Source: Antedon mediterranea
Lineage: Eukaryota; Echinodermata; Crinoidea; Comatulida; Antedonidae
Reading direction: 5' to 3'
DNA: 64,000 nucleotides
NCBI RefSeq assembly: GCF_964355755.1
Contig: NC_092673.1
Location: 12,217,001 to 12,281,000 of the forward strand
The translations under genes and the position numbers were made by a program. The notes below the pieces were generated by a model. It was not told the origin of the DNA. It was given only the letters and a program-made list of their open reading frames with translations, and searched no databases. The first letter of the stretch is position 1, and every line of letters starts with the position of its first letter. Shown piece by piece: positions 54,101 through 57,639 of this stretch.

Positions 54101-56695
54101 GCGCATCTCACTTTCACGTGCCCAAAATCTTTAAATTTGTATTACCGGTAATGTAATTATTTAGATACAGTAATTATCTTCTAAAATAGTTATCTTTATA
54201 TGTCACTTTGATTACGTCATCGTGTTAATAATTGGATTTAAAAGATGAGTCTCGTAATTTTGTCTGTGCTACACTGTATATAAATAACATATACAGTATA
54301 TTCTGTGCATGTTGCGTTTGTGCGGATAACCCGAACTCGTAAAAGTGACAAGTTCAAATCTAGTATTATGCTTGTAACACTCCGAAGTTCCGTGCACTCA
54401 ACATAATTTATATGGCAAAATTTAATTTGTGATAATATTATTGATGATATTAATTATAAACCGATGAGTTTATTATTGGTGAGGTATATCAAGTAAAAAA
54501 TATCCGTGGGGAGGCCTACGGTACCCCCCTTTTATTATACTACTTACAAAAATGTTCTATAGAACTCTACAGAATTAATGTCAATTAATGTTAATTATGT
54601 CATTCTATAGAAACAGATAATTTCTATAGAAATATTTATAGAATTTATAGATTCTATATAGCTCTATAGAGTTCTATAGGAATTATTTTATAGAAAATCT
54701 TAGTAGAAAAAACGTTTATAGAATTTATGATTCTTATGGGTTTTTATAGATTTATGATTCTATATATCTTTAGAGTTCTATAGAAATGCTTTAAAAATAT
54801 TGCAGAAGAATTGATATAACTTATTCATAAATCATATATTGTTTGCCAACAACAATACTTTGACTTGACTGAGGTTTTTACCAAGGTGGGTAGGAGTTTT
54901 ATGGGTACGGGTTGGTTTGGGTACGAGAAGACCAGCACCCATTCATGAGGCACGCATAGGCCTCCTGCTGATCCTAGATCAGTGTTTACAGTCATGTCAT
55001 GCCAAAACTCGCTCTAAATAAATGTATTGACAATTAAAAAGATTTAAAAACAGAATGAAAACATAATATTGTTTTTATTAATTGCCGAAATCACCATTTT
55101 TGTTGTGCTTTACCATTGCGAAGTGAAGTGTGACATCTTCCTACTACACTAACTTTGCTGACATAAAGTCAATAGGCAAATTTACAGTATGCATAAATTT
55201 AGGGTCGAGTTATAGAATCACCAAATATCCGCAAACATATTTTGACGCACATATTTTGCATAGATCACTCTACTCACTCTGGTGATGAACTAAAATCTTT
55301 CTACCAGTTTAGTTGTTTGCTATGAATTATGGCTCCATAAGTAGAACTACAAGTGATGACCAACGGTTACTATTTGATAAGCATTCTAAAATTTGATAAA
55401 TATAATATGGAAAATAACGTCTATAAATTTATTATTAAATTTTTTTAGAATCGTGCTCTGAACCAAGAGTAATAAACTCAACTTTGATACCTGAGTGTAC
55501 AAGTCCTCTCACTAAGCACAATTTGGACAAACGCTCTTACACTAAACCTTGGTCAACTACAGGTCATCATATCCCAGGCCAAGGCATTTGGTCATTTCAG
55601 CACAAACATAAAGCCAAAGGCAGCTACTTTGTGGGGAAACTTCACGTGTATGACCGTGGTGGTCATATTGCAGAGCTTAGAGGCAACATAAGTGCAGCCA
55701 ATAATATATTAGGAACTTTGCAAAAATCTAAATGGTTTGAAAAGCACACTCGAGCGGTGTTTATAGAGTGGACTTTATACAATGCCGATGTGAACTTGTT
55801 CTGCGTGTGTACACTATTGTTTGAAGTTCCCGGAACAGGAGCTCTCATAGCATCCAGTGAGTTTCTTGTCATGAGACTCTATAGATTCACATCCAAGCTA
55901 CAAATGTTTGTGTTGGTTCTTGAAATTTCCTATATTTTCGTACTTGTATTTATGATGTACAAAGAAGTTTCCCGATTTTATCAGCGTGGTTTGAAATACT
56001 TTAACACATGGAGCATTTTAACATTATGTAACATTACATCCTCCTTAATTGCAGTTGTGCTTTACAACATTCGTTTAGCACTTGCAAACATAGCCCTTGA
56101 ACAAATAAACAAAACAACAAATATTTTTATAAGCTTTAATGATGTAGCAATACATCACCAAGTGTTTGGCTATGTAATATCAATTGTTGTTGTTGGTACT
56201 ACTCTCAAATTGTTAAAAATGCTACGCTTCAACAACAGCATATTTCTCATGAGCAACACGATATCTAAAATTTCAGCAAATGCATTCAGCTGTTTCTGTA
56301 CAATTAGTATCGCAATGATGGCATTCGCTACATATTCATATCTAATTTTTGGGCCCATCATTTACGATTTTAGTACCCTGGTTAGCTGTTTGGAAAACAT
56401 AGCTGTCATCATGGTAGGTGGTTCTGAAGTGATGGAAGAGGTATATTATTATTTTCCATTGATCGGGTCACTCTTTTTTGCACTTATTACACTGACATTT
56501 GCATACGTTCTTTTAAATGCCTTTGTGGCAATGATGTTGGATGCTTTCACTGAAATAAAGCATGGCTTCATTCCTTGCCCTGACAAAGATATCATTTCAA
56601 TGCTAGTGAACAGATTTTACTCATTATTAGGGATTAGACGACCTCAAATTAGGCTACAAGAAAACGGTGATTTACTGAAAGTGAACAATGAATAA
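8250..56695 (+). CDS. Polycystin-1-like protein (PKD1/PKDREJ/suREJ family), 23 placed exons
   Basis: A large receptor-channel of the polycystin-1 family, expected at cilia, sperm or the cell surface, where members act with PKD2-type channel subunits. Exons placed: 8250-8352, 8794-9585, 9975-10184, 12322-12483, 13001-13180, 13717-14688, 15004-15156, 16916-17105, 21310-21560, 24213-24449, 24972-25117, 25891-26130, 26827-26952, 42956-43064, 43163-43423, 44401-44581, 44801-45201, 46615-46845, 47066-47346, 48159-49105, 49536-49789, 50726-50867, 55449-56695. Domain order: signal peptide, PKD repeats, REJ, GAIN/GPS, TM1, PLAT, TM2-6, TOP domain, TM7-11. The exons total about 2,600 codons, much shorter than vertebrate PKD1 (about 4,300) and similar to sea-urchin REJ3 and PKDREJ. 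No LRR, WSC or C-type lectin module was found. Phases agree everywhere except exon 13 to 14, where a short exon of 3n+2 bases is missing. The paralogue within the family cannot be settled by eye. Confidence 0.9.
8794..9585 (+). CDS. Exon 2: first PKD domain
   Basis: It joins exon 1 in phase 1 after a TTTTTAG acceptor. It encodes CAWSFGDGTTT followed by HHYYQVGSYQTVTSCLTS, the W-FGDGT and Y--xGxY-V signature of a PKD (Ig-like beta-sandwich) domain. A second beta-rich domain follows, with WKVIENGNV replacing the consensus W-F. It ends before GTGCGC at 9586 in phase 1. Confidence 0.88.
9975..10184 (+). CDS. Exon 3: end of PKD domain
   Basis: Acceptor TTTTAG and a strong GTAAGT donor at 10185, phase 1 at both ends. 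It encodes GTYTVVVTYTNILMQL, the last strands of a PKD fold, then the start of another beta domain (MTNSPLHYPAEDNIVLTI). Confidence 0.85.
10185..12321 (+). other. Intron 3 (no gene seen)
   Basis: AT-rich intron. On the - strand, about 11700-11470, reading-frame scraps (AGDVDKIRRKNENL, then STMMEKLDELGSRLSVN) suggest an old transposon ORF remnant, unidentified. At 12091-12150 there is a short GC-rich patch made of repeated GGAGCT/GGGGCTCC words. Confidence 0.5.
12322..12483 (+). CDS. Possible exon 4: PKD-like segment
   Basis: The open frame from 12322 to 12483 encodes a beta-strand-like segment (SYTVNHTLESSTVVV, then RFSQQTFTLKVVMA). With acceptor CCTACAG and donor GTACTA it fits phase 1 in and out, connecting exons 3 and 5 without a stop. 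Both splice sites are weak (short pyrimidine tract, non-consensus donor), so boundaries are tentative and it could be a decayed exon. Confidence 0.4.
12505..12870 (+). repeat. Dispersed intronic repeat, copy 1
   Basis: This about 365-bp segment matches 45225-45585 in the same orientation. Shared words include AAATCGTG-GTTAC-TCTAG, TTTAACCACCT, AGATAATTAGTTA, TGCCTGCACAC-ATAATAC and TTCTACAATAATT. It has no coding potential. It lies in intron 4 directly after the possible exon 4. Confidence 0.75.
13001..13180 (+). CDS. Exon 5: PKD-like segment
   Basis: Acceptor TTAAAAACAG, donor GTAGTG, phase 1 on both sides, 180 bases. It encodes FNISQQLAPCLYSVTLDIYN and ends IIIVSYKG, a PKD/beta-sandwich segment joined in frame to exon 6. 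Confidence 0.75.
13717..14688 (+). CDS. Exon 6: PKD domains and start of REJ region
   Basis: A long exon (972 bases, phase 1 both ends). The first part has VEWNFNGQVINTTTTHN and FKQVGYNNISVTVGN, and later FNVNTGDGSVL with YEYSLDGRYTANATAWN, two diverged PKD repeats. From CQLPDIHIRDGSEV onward it matches the N-terminal REJ region, ending in LVAWIIGGSLIRTG, the segment that in the family precedes the DGS-S-DPD motif. Confidence 0.9.
15004..15156 (+). CDS. Exon 7: REJ region with DGS-S-DPD motif
   Basis: Acceptor TTTTTTTTAG and donor GTACTG, phase 1 both ends. It encodes ITIDGSESHDPDSAVAKF and YNWFC, the hallmark of the REJ module (DGS-S-DPD followed by W-C), in frame after exon 6. Confidence 0.92.
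15157..16915 (+). other. Intron 7 (no gene seen)
   Basis: AT-rich sequence without exons. Around 15880-15990 the words CTCTCCTAAGGATGATCAAATC and GATCAAAACGTTCAGAAC resemble the untranslated tail of Penelope-like elements, other traces of which occur at 20170-20700 and 45960-46345. That link is weak. Confidence 0.4.
16916..17105 (+). CDS. Exon 8: REJ region
   Basis: Acceptor TTTATTTCAG, donor GTATAG, enters in phase 1 and leaves in phase 2. It encodes KLFIPAQTLEGNNTFVFRLV and the strand TQQTIYISPGRPPSLHIR. The P-x-x-x-I end is the family's lead-in to the Cys-Asn-Cys segment carried by exon 9. Confidence 0.9.
18430..18570 (+). mobile_element. LINE 3' end fragment
   Basis: The word order GATCTGGAACGCGCTTCC, GTTGATTTAAGAGGAGCAAA and ACACCTCTATTTAAAC, ending in GTATTGTTAGG and a CGCCATATAAAAA word, matches the reverse complement of the LINE tail at 25500-25833. 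It is therefore the 3' end of the same LINE family on the opposite strand, much truncated. Confidence 0.65.
20170..20700 (+). pseudogene. Penelope-like element remnant (GIY-YIG region)
   Basis: Broken frames read VTLPVVDHKNVS, then after a frame change RIYKSYGIATLFKPHSTLR, GLVYKINCRDFYI and RHTGRQLGDRLKEHKS. That is the order seen at the C-terminal end of Penelope-like retroelements, where the GIY-YIG endonuclease follows the RT. The usual YIGET motif is altered to YIRHT and the RT itself is absent. Confidence 0.75.
20780..21035 (+). mobile_element. 5S-SINE-family fragment (body and tail)
   Basis: The sequence from CTGTACCATACTAAC through GGCAAGATGCTTTACTCTCA, CCTTCGGATGGGACGTAAAG, GCACATTAAAGAACTCGGTA and GTGGAGGGCCTAATCCGAAT to a CTTTAC-repeat tail matches the reverse complement of the fuller copy at 51671-52113. 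The 5S-derived head is missing here. Confidence 0.75.
21310..21560 (+). CDS. Exon 9: REJ region, paired-cysteine motif
   Basis: Enters in phase 2 after TTACTAG and leaves in phase 1 at a perfect GTAAGT. It encodes CIMNCETFLNPSERLILSGK, then CGDC and WGHDTTTSQVNAYLSLHANV. The C-x-x-C pairs and the D-TTTS block are characteristic of the REJ domain of polycystin-1. Confidence 0.93.
21561..24212 (+). other. Intron 9 (no gene seen)
   Basis: It holds one copy of a dispersed repeat (22042-22275), an imperfect hairpin at 23290-23326 (CTAGAGGGGGAGCTCG paired with a GCTCCTCCTCTAG arm) and a long pyrimidine tract at 23930-23975. No exon-like frames fit. Confidence 0.5.
22042..22275 (+). repeat. Dispersed repeat pair, copy 1
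   Basis: It matches 34612-34845 in the same orientation through words such as ATCTATCTCAGATGTACCGC, ATTGTTCCA-ATTTCT, CTTAGGAAGATA, GTAGATTTTCAAC and CTTTGCAACAA-C. The 128-residue frame crossing it has no recognisable domain and is taken as chance. Confidence 0.7.
24213..24449 (+). CDS. Exon 10: REJ region
   Basis: Phase 1 in and out, donor GTAAAC. It encodes FMFSINARPRGGTCSVNPTE and then FAIQCLEFYDDDIPLHYVV, matching the REJ segment in which a proline-rich loop carrying GG-C is followed by F-x-C and W/Y-D-D-x-x-P-L-x-Y. Confidence 0.92.
24972..25117 (+). CDS. Exon 11: end of REJ region
   Basis: Phase 1 in, phase 0 out. It encodes YYGVDPVFTPTLLPIGRDEN and IKVLDAYGAYTDTFLDVK. The LP-G followed by V-D-x-x-G-A pattern closes the beta-rich part of the REJ domain. 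Confidence 0.9.
25500..25833 (-). mobile_element. LINE 3' end with ORF2 C-terminal tail
   Basis: On the - strand the frame reads RCRLRSSNDPTRLFFPRSNR, AFSVATPRIWNALPVDLR and SVPLFKRQLKTFLFN, the standard C-terminal tail of CR1/L2-type LINE ORF2 proteins. A short 3' UTR and a TAGAA-repeat tail follow. It is 5'-truncated and lies in intron 11 of the host gene, antisense to it. Confidence 0.82.
25891..26130 (+). CDS. Exon 12: post-REJ helical region
   Basis: Acceptor CTTCCCTAG, phase 0 on both sides, donor GTTAGT. It encodes LDQLLTDGDTQSAVQLITTV and GSILNAEAEKS, the L-L--GD---A-Q-I--V-S-LN pattern typical of the helical segment between REJ and GAIN. A Lys/Glu-rich stretch at its end (ITKKKVKKEEKKQKRTE) is unusually basic. 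Confidence 0.9.
26827..26952 (+). CDS. Exon 13: post-REJ helical region
   Basis: Acceptor GAATAG, donor GTTATT, phase 0, 126 bases. It encodes SIQNVEIRDMESLKQTSAAI and TQVTQEREEISDKAQ, matching the family helix pair ending in E-(L/I)-S-x-x-A-Q. The donor is weak. The following placed exon does not match in phase. Confidence 0.82.
27105..27960. mobile_element. Possible DNA-transposon remnant with GTGTATAAG-CGCACC words
   Basis: The words GTGTATAAGTCGCACC and GTGTATAAGATGCACCC near 27112-27142, and GGTGTATAAGACGCACCC near 27901, bound an about 800-bp segment that includes a GC-richer patch (27300-27600). Such words occur at the ends of cut-and-paste element families, but both copies here face the same way and no transposase frame is left. 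Confidence 0.3.
28326..28857. repeat. Tandem-duplicated unit, copy A
   Basis: Its first part (28326-28460) matches 28858-28980 and its later part (28611-28800) matches 33213-33395. Shared words include TGCAAAATAT, AAAATGTAAATGAA, AACAAAATCAATGG and GTGCTTTTATTATACTT. Copy B is therefore the same unit interrupted by the LTR retrotransposon. Confidence 0.65.
29001..29342 (-). repeat. 3' LTR of gag-protease retrotransposon
   Basis: A direct repeat of 32641-32963. On the element's strand it runs TGTGATGAAAATGCGCC to CTAAAAACGTTACA, with TG/CA ends. A polypurine tract (AAGGTGGGGGTAA) lies directly upstream on the element's strand. The two LTRs differ by scattered substitutions and a small indel near 29265-29275, so the copy is old but not ancient. 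Confidence 0.85.
29470..30301 (-). pseudogene. Downstream region replacing pol, repeat-rich frames
   Basis: Two overlapping frames (30087-29470 and 30301-29849) follow the protease. They carry a Glu/Pro/Ile-rich array (EPTIEQESEPTIEPEFEP) encoded by short tandem repeats at about 30073-30170, and a tail with RRLSGGKPSYLSLEQRKQL. I recognise no RT, RNase H, integrase or chromodomain motif. Whether these frames are translated is unknown. Confidence 0.4.
30088..30880 (-). pseudogene. Retropepsin-like domain of the LTR element, altered active site
   Basis: On the - strand, GLYVKTTINGLEIPLLIDTD is followed by TLLSASLFRQL, then (after a stop near 30590) MELKVGKRTCELNVLVADI and YGILGMDFLLK. This is the aspartic protease fold: flap, then I-LG-DFL. 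The catalytic triplet expected as DTG reads DTD, which would abolish normal catalysis. The segment after it (QATTIEPGHEQIVMGYV) matches the PR-RT linker of Gypsy elements. Confidence 0.7.
30873..31097 (-). pseudogene. Gag zinc knuckle of the LTR element
   Basis: It contains CFRCGERGHFARNC, a CCHC knuckle (C-x2-C-x4-H-x4-C) that binds element RNA, within a basic Arg-rich context. It is separated by frame breaks from the Gag matrix/capsid part upstream (31363-31106). Confidence 0.85.
31106..31686 (-). pseudogene. Gag capsid region of the LTR element
   Basis: Two overlapping frames: 31686-31294 with YEGKTPWYEYQRHFNSCRLT and KYTYAELSAALERRYG, and 31363-31106 with DLPKPQREQLAKGHFLEAVE. Together they cover a retrotransposon Gag domain (YxGxxPWxxYxxxF start, LxxRYG middle). 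One frameshift separates them. Confidence 0.8.
31706..32530 (-). pseudogene. N-terminal Gag-side frames of the LTR element
   Basis: Frame 32530-32324 has a short coiled coil (IQDEIERLEREINTTFKSWL). Frame 32077-31706 is Ser/Lys-rich without a known domain. Both lie between the primer binding site and Gag, as expected of an N-terminal Gag extension, but stops separate them. Confidence 0.5.
32641..32963 (-). repeat. 5' LTR of gag-protease retrotransposon
   Basis: A direct repeat of 29001-29342 in the same orientation. It is shorter by a small deletion around 32886-32890. Its inner end (CTAAAAACG) abuts the primer binding site, where the last bases differ from the other LTR. Confidence 0.85.
33213..33395. 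repeat. Tandem-duplicated unit, copy B (right part)
   Basis: It matches 28611-28800. Together with 28858-29000 on the far side of the LTR element it forms the second copy of the about 530-bp unit, showing that the LTR element inserted into an existing tandem duplication. Confidence 0.6.
34612..34845 (+). repeat. Dispersed repeat pair, copy 2
   Basis: A direct match to 22042-22275, with several indels. No coding potential. A poly-C run follows at about 34977-34991. Confidence 0.7.
35178..36316. mobile_element. Inverted-repeat element with about 300-bp arms
   Basis: The left arm (about 35178-35510) reads GCTCGATATTTGTGCCAAAA, AAAATGGCTGACGTTCCACA, GGGAATGTAATACTGATCAT and TAGCTTTTTTTATTCTGAAT. 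The same words occur in the same order on the complementary strand at about 36316-36035. The spacer (35510-36035) has no ORF. The structure suits a non-autonomous fold-back or TIR element. Confidence 0.8.
36500..36625 (+). mobile_element. Degraded 5S-SINE-family fragment
   Basis: The words AGTGATGGTGTAATGATAAG, ACTAGCATGTGATAGGCA, GATGCTTTACTC and CCTTCAGATGGCACATTAAG follow the order of the SINE at 51671-52113 (opposite strand). The rest is lost and the fragment runs into the left arm of the next inverted-repeat element. Confidence 0.55.
37570..39003. repeat. Minisatellite, 29-31-bp unit, roughly 47 copies
   Basis: An array of units close to TCTGTGGATGGTCTTACACC followed by CCCCTTCTTTG. The unit is 30 bases with five Cs and 29 with four. 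Units vary at GGT/AGT, TACAC/TATAC and TGTGG/TGTAG. Because the unit lacks stops and is near a multiple of three, it opens long frames on both strands (for example 382 residues at 37798-38946). These are repeat artefacts, not genes. Confidence 0.95.
39040..39560 (+). pseudogene. Remnant of a repetitive invertebrate ORF family (EADTR-type)
   Basis: The frame at 39216-39557 reads SRENRGKGYRWFTAKAHYHK, then FFRCNENEQELSEFLTNES. After a frameshift, CNIKEANERMLLYIKN follows. The order EKRGKG, then DENKxELxxFL, then CxHEEADTRMLLH is familiar from a multicopy, probably transposon-borne protein family of corals, hydra and other invertebrates. Here it is broken at both ends. Upstream frames back to 39040 are degraded. 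Function unknown. Confidence 0.5.
40899..41496 (+). mobile_element. tRNA-derived SINE-like element with CCTCCGCC / GGCGGAGG ends
   Basis: It begins GAGGGTACTCCGAGAGTAC and CCTCCGCC and ends CACACACAAACATACAGGGG with CCTCCTTGGCGGAGGTAAT. Near its 5' end (41036-41111) is a tRNA-like sequence. Its middle has repeated TGACCTTGACCT-type words. It interrupts the RTE LINE frame exactly between two adjoining codon blocks, so it is an insertion. Confidence 0.7.
41036..41111 (+). repeat. tRNA-like head with A and B boxes
   Basis: TGGTGTAATGGTTAGG resembles an A box and GGTTCAAGTCC is a near-perfect B box about 35 bases later; CAGTG and CACTG ends can pair. It is the polymerase III promoter of the SINE-like element, not a functional tRNA gene: no CCA-compatible acceptor stem is evident and the 3' side runs into poly-T. 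Confidence 0.6.
41541..41744 (+). mobile_element. LINE 3' UTR fragment with TGAAA-repeat tail
   Basis: A T-rich stretch with GCTGGAGACCCACTTGATAG and GACGAAATAAATGAAATG, ending in AAATGAAATGAAAATG repeats, the usual 3' end of CR1/L2-type LINEs. It lies between two pieces of the RTE LINE, so it inserted later. Confidence 0.6.
42956..43064 (+). CDS. Exon 14: helical region before GAIN
   Basis: Acceptor TTTTTTTAAAG, donor GTAAAC, enters in phase 2 and leaves in phase 0. It encodes YILSGISNIMSTTAPPPQTK, the I-L-x-x-S-N-x-x helix end followed by a linker. The phase at entry does not match exon 13. Confidence 0.75.
43163..43423 (+). CDS. Exon 15: pre-GAIN region
   Basis: Long T-tract acceptor, donor GTATTT, phase 0 on both sides. 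It encodes SMKSLEQVKSAILVNKVPGE and LETDIMSVVLQKQEKW, the helices N-terminal to the GAIN beta domain in polycystin-1 proteins, then an acidic loop. Confidence 0.88.
43707..44190. mobile_element. About 480-bp MITE in intron 15
   Basis: The left end GAGCTTTTGCAACCTTACG with AATACGATAACGT is the reverse complement of the right end (ACGTTTTCGTATTCG, then TAAGGTTGCGAAACCTC), giving TIRs of about 30 bases. The interior has no ORF. No exact target duplication could be fixed by eye. Confidence 0.75.
44401..44581 (+). CDS. Exon 16: GAIN domain start, duplicated donor
   Basis: Acceptor CTATTTACCAAAG, donor GTAAGT at 44582, phase 0 in and phase 1 out. It encodes NPFIWDESSTSVTSQVTSLE and ILENLPETIDMFI, the F-W/Y start and -NL--PI- strand of the GAIN domain. 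The last bases of the exon and its donor are duplicated in tandem downstream. Confidence 0.9.
44526..44685 (+). repeat. 80-bp tandem duplication containing a splice donor
   Basis: ACTATTGACATGTTTATTGC through CCAGGTAAGTGTTTTTATTT to TTGGCTACA occurs twice, head to tail, with a period of 80 bases and no visible mismatch over the repeated stretch. Each copy carries the same CCAG/GTAAGT donor (44582 and 44662). Use of the second would add 80 bases and shift the frame. Confidence 0.95.
44801..45201 (+). CDS. Exon 17: GAIN domain and first half of GPS
   Basis: Phase 1 in, phase 0 out. It encodes a beta-rich segment with many Asn-glycosylation sequons (LTSNEGS, NNITS, NVTVNWNATTNLTG). It ends CLYWNTEVEQWNTDGCQ, the canonical first half of the GPS motif (C-x-x-W, W-x-x-x-G-C). 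Confidence 0.95.
45225..45585 (+). repeat. Dispersed intronic repeat, copy 2
   Basis: A direct match to 12505-12870, diverged by indels. It starts within 25 bases of the exon 17 donor, just as copy 1 starts within about 25 bases of the possible exon 4 donor. Confidence 0.75.
45777..46424 (-). mobile_element. Penelope-like GIY-YIG fragment between inverted arms
   Basis: The - strand frame at 46341-46003 reads SVIYQINYNNCEKVYIGETA, THTHLPNWNAKILGTES and RNIKESIKIRKHSNT, the GIY-YIG endonuclease and tail of a Penelope-like element. Arms of about 107 bases flank it as inverted repeats (45777-45883 and 46314-46424, for example GGTTCAATGACACAGCTTAA and its complement). Such elements often carry terminal inverted or partial repeats. 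The RT is absent. Confidence 0.78.
46615..46845 (+). CDS. Exon 18: GPS cleavage site and TM1
   Basis: Acceptor TTTTTTTTAG, donor GTACTA, phase 0, 231 bases. It encodes HCQCSHLTFFGGSFFVL, completing the GPS with the HL-T cleavage triplet intact, so autoproteolysis is expected. Then comes NPVVISAVIVVFCLQVLCSI, the first membrane helix, followed by basic ARRKDK on the cytoplasmic side. Confidence 0.95.
47066..47346 (+). CDS. Exon 19: PLAT domain
   Basis: Phase 0 in, phase 2 out, donor GTAAGT. It encodes YHVTIFTGMRSGAGTSAIVT, LTLSGLLGK, SDSFLLTTKESLGDLL and RVWHDNSG, the PLAT/LH2 beta-sandwich that sits in the first cytoplasmic loop of polycystin-1 and contacts membranes and lipids. All signature blocks (TG-R-GAGT, D-F-L, V-WHD) are present. 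Confidence 0.96.
47347..48158 (+). other. Intron 19 (no feature seen)
   Basis: Non-coding; a 117-residue antisense frame at 48086-47733 has no recognisable motif and is taken as chance. Confidence 0.5.
48159..49105 (+). CDS. Exon 20: end of PLAT, TM2-TM5
   Basis: Phase 2 in, phase 1 out, donor GTAATG. It completes PLAT (WYLSRILIHEVDSEKCWYFL, then KSWLAVD). It then encodes membrane helices near IACCFSVLFTSMLTSIMFYG, IIIGIECSILVFPINFFTV, WWIIYFAWFILFSCEGVSAY and FFQNIFVIQPTEMIFIAALL. The long loop between TM3 and TM4 is acidic and Ser-rich, as in the family. Confidence 0.95.
49536..49789 (+). CDS. Exon 21: TM6 and start of TOP domain
   Basis: Acceptor TTTTTCAG, donor GTAAAG, phase 1 in, phase 0 out. 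It encodes a basic juxtamembrane helix (IARKKRQADFKLHSI), the helix EFVGQLILVWLVMEIVY and the beginning of the extracellular polycystin domain (NKIIQDTF). Confidence 0.93.
49885..50020 (-). mobile_element. Short Penelope-like 3' fragment
   Basis: The - strand reads HSNTLS and, after stops, DSIKIRKHGNT, matching the C-terminal end of the GIY-YIG fragment at 46003. Flanking words (AAGTTGTTATATA) are shared too. It is a truncated copy in intron 21. Confidence 0.55.
50726..50867 (+). CDS. Exon 22: TOP domain
   Basis: Acceptor ACCTATATAG, donor GTACTA, phase 0 in and phase 1 out. It encodes FVDLFEWLRETAGPAWF and SVLVGTVRLRQLRVLP. The W-L and VG--RLRQ-R blocks are diagnostic of polycystin-1 and -2 TOP domains. 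Confidence 0.95.
51671..52113 (-). mobile_element. 5S rRNA-derived SINE
   Basis: On the - strand the element opens with a 5S-rRNA-like head (52113-52013): CTCGTCAGATCACCGAAGCT, AAGCAACGTTGGGCCCGG, ATGGGAGACCGTCT and GCGGGTGCTGTA follow the order of real 5S RNA. A body shared with 20780-21035 and a CTTTAC-repeat tail (51690-51671) follow. The 5S part is degenerate, so it is a polymerase-III SINE (SINE3 type), not an rRNA gene. Confidence 0.88.
52719..53920. mobile_element. 1.2-kb TIR element with 16-bp subrepeats and 8-bp target duplication
   Basis: TIRs of about 150 bases (52733-52885 and 53748-53906) are built from tandem units like AGTCAACTCGGCCTCA and carry AACCGTCTCGGCCAAAGTC in inverted form at both ends. 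The flanks repeat GTTATAGC (52719-52726 and 53913-53920), an 8-bp target duplication as made by hAT transposases. The interior has no recognisable transposase; it holds a perfect 28-bp palindrome at 53066-53093. Confidence 0.82.
54540..54810. repeat. Irregular TTCTATAGAA-rich array
   Basis: TCTATAGAA, TTTATAGAATT and CTATAGAGTTCTATAG words recur at irregular spacing over about 270 bases. Most words are self-complementary, so the whole stretch can fold in many ways. Confidence 0.7.
55449..56695 (+). CDS. Exon 23: TOP domain end, TM7-TM11, C-terminus
   Basis: Acceptor TTTTTTTAG, phase 1. It begins with ESCSEPRVINSTLIPEC and continues with TRAVFIEWTLYNADVNLFC, a hallmark of the family. Five helices follow: LQMFVLVLEISYIFVLVF, WSILTLCNITSSLIAVVL, VFGYVISIVVVGTTLKLL, AFSCFCTISIAMMAFATY and SLFFALITLTFAYVLLNAF. 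The pore-loop region reads LENIAVIMVGGSEVME. The cytoplasmic tail after the last helix is only about 45 residues and shows no coiled coil, unlike vertebrate PKD1. The stop is TAA at 56693. Confidence 0.97.
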
Positions 56696-57180
56696 GAAAT
56701 GTAGATAATTTGGTTGTTTATATTTCAAAATAATAATAATAATTCATTCAATCTTTTATTTCGGAATCTCTGGTCCATAGAAAGTAAAATTACATATAAA
56801 TGAAATAAAAAATAAACAAGACTAATTACTACTACTCATCTCAGGATAATAATAATACTCATTTAAGTTCATAAATTATGTTAAATTCAAAATAAATAAT
56901 TACAATAGATTGTTAATTGCAATATTACACTGTTTAGTGTTTAGACCAAAACAGTATTCATTTGATCATTTCTAAAATAATAGTGGAATTATTACTTTCT
57001 TTATTTGTACAAACTGTTGTATTCACAAATTGCCTGTTTTTTTTATAAATATAATATGATATATATAAAATTTGTTGTTTATACATTCCATTGTATAAAT
57101 TAAATTAAATATCTGTTTTATGTAATTAATCAATTGTATATTTAAAGATTGAAATAAAGTTGATACATTGTGTTTGACAA
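56696..57180 (+). terminator. 3' UTR and polyadenylation signal
   Basis: AATAAA at 57153-57158 is followed within 20 bases by a GT-rich stretch (CATTGTGTTTGAC), the usual layout of a cleavage site. Earlier AATAAA words near 56800 are in A-rich context and less convincing. Confidence 0.45.
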
Positions 57181-57639
57181 TAATATAATTAGTACTTTAG
57201 TCATAGCTACAGATTCGATATACCAAAGAAACAATCTGAAATAAACCCCTGTTGATTATTGTGATTATTTTTTGGGGTACAGTAATTGTGGTTTTTAGTT
57301 TTGGGTGCCAAGTACTAGAATACTGCTAAAGAATAGGTGTGGTAGGTTAAAAGTTGTAAATTTCTTCTGTTGTGTTTCTATTTTTAACGTTACTGTCTGT
57401 ATACTGATCACCCAGTATCAAGAAGAATTTAAATAAAATAAAAAATTAAAAAAACGGCTCAATGTAACTTTCATTAATTAGGTGATCATTTAGAATAAAA
57501 TGATCACCAATTGTTATTGTATAAATCTTTATTCTTGTTATTTAATTCTTTCTGTAGAAATTTTGTGTACCGATTATCTAAAAAACTTGAATCTCAATGG
57601 TTTTTAAATTTTCACAATATCTGTGTCATAATGAGATAT

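Larger units (their letters stand above)
51080..54260. repeat. Block of diverged repeat units in intron 22
   Basis: Related segments occur at about 51400-51660, 52355-52718 and 53921-54240, with another at 57640-57900. They share TTATAGCTC-TCAGGAT, TATGAATTCAT, GACGTCATCATATGGCCA, AGAGCGCATCTCA and CAATCAACTATCTTTC. The units are interrupted by a 5S-SINE and a TIR element. At the left edge a near-palindrome GCTATTGCTCT/AGAGCGATAGC lies at 51060-51085. Confidence 0.65.
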
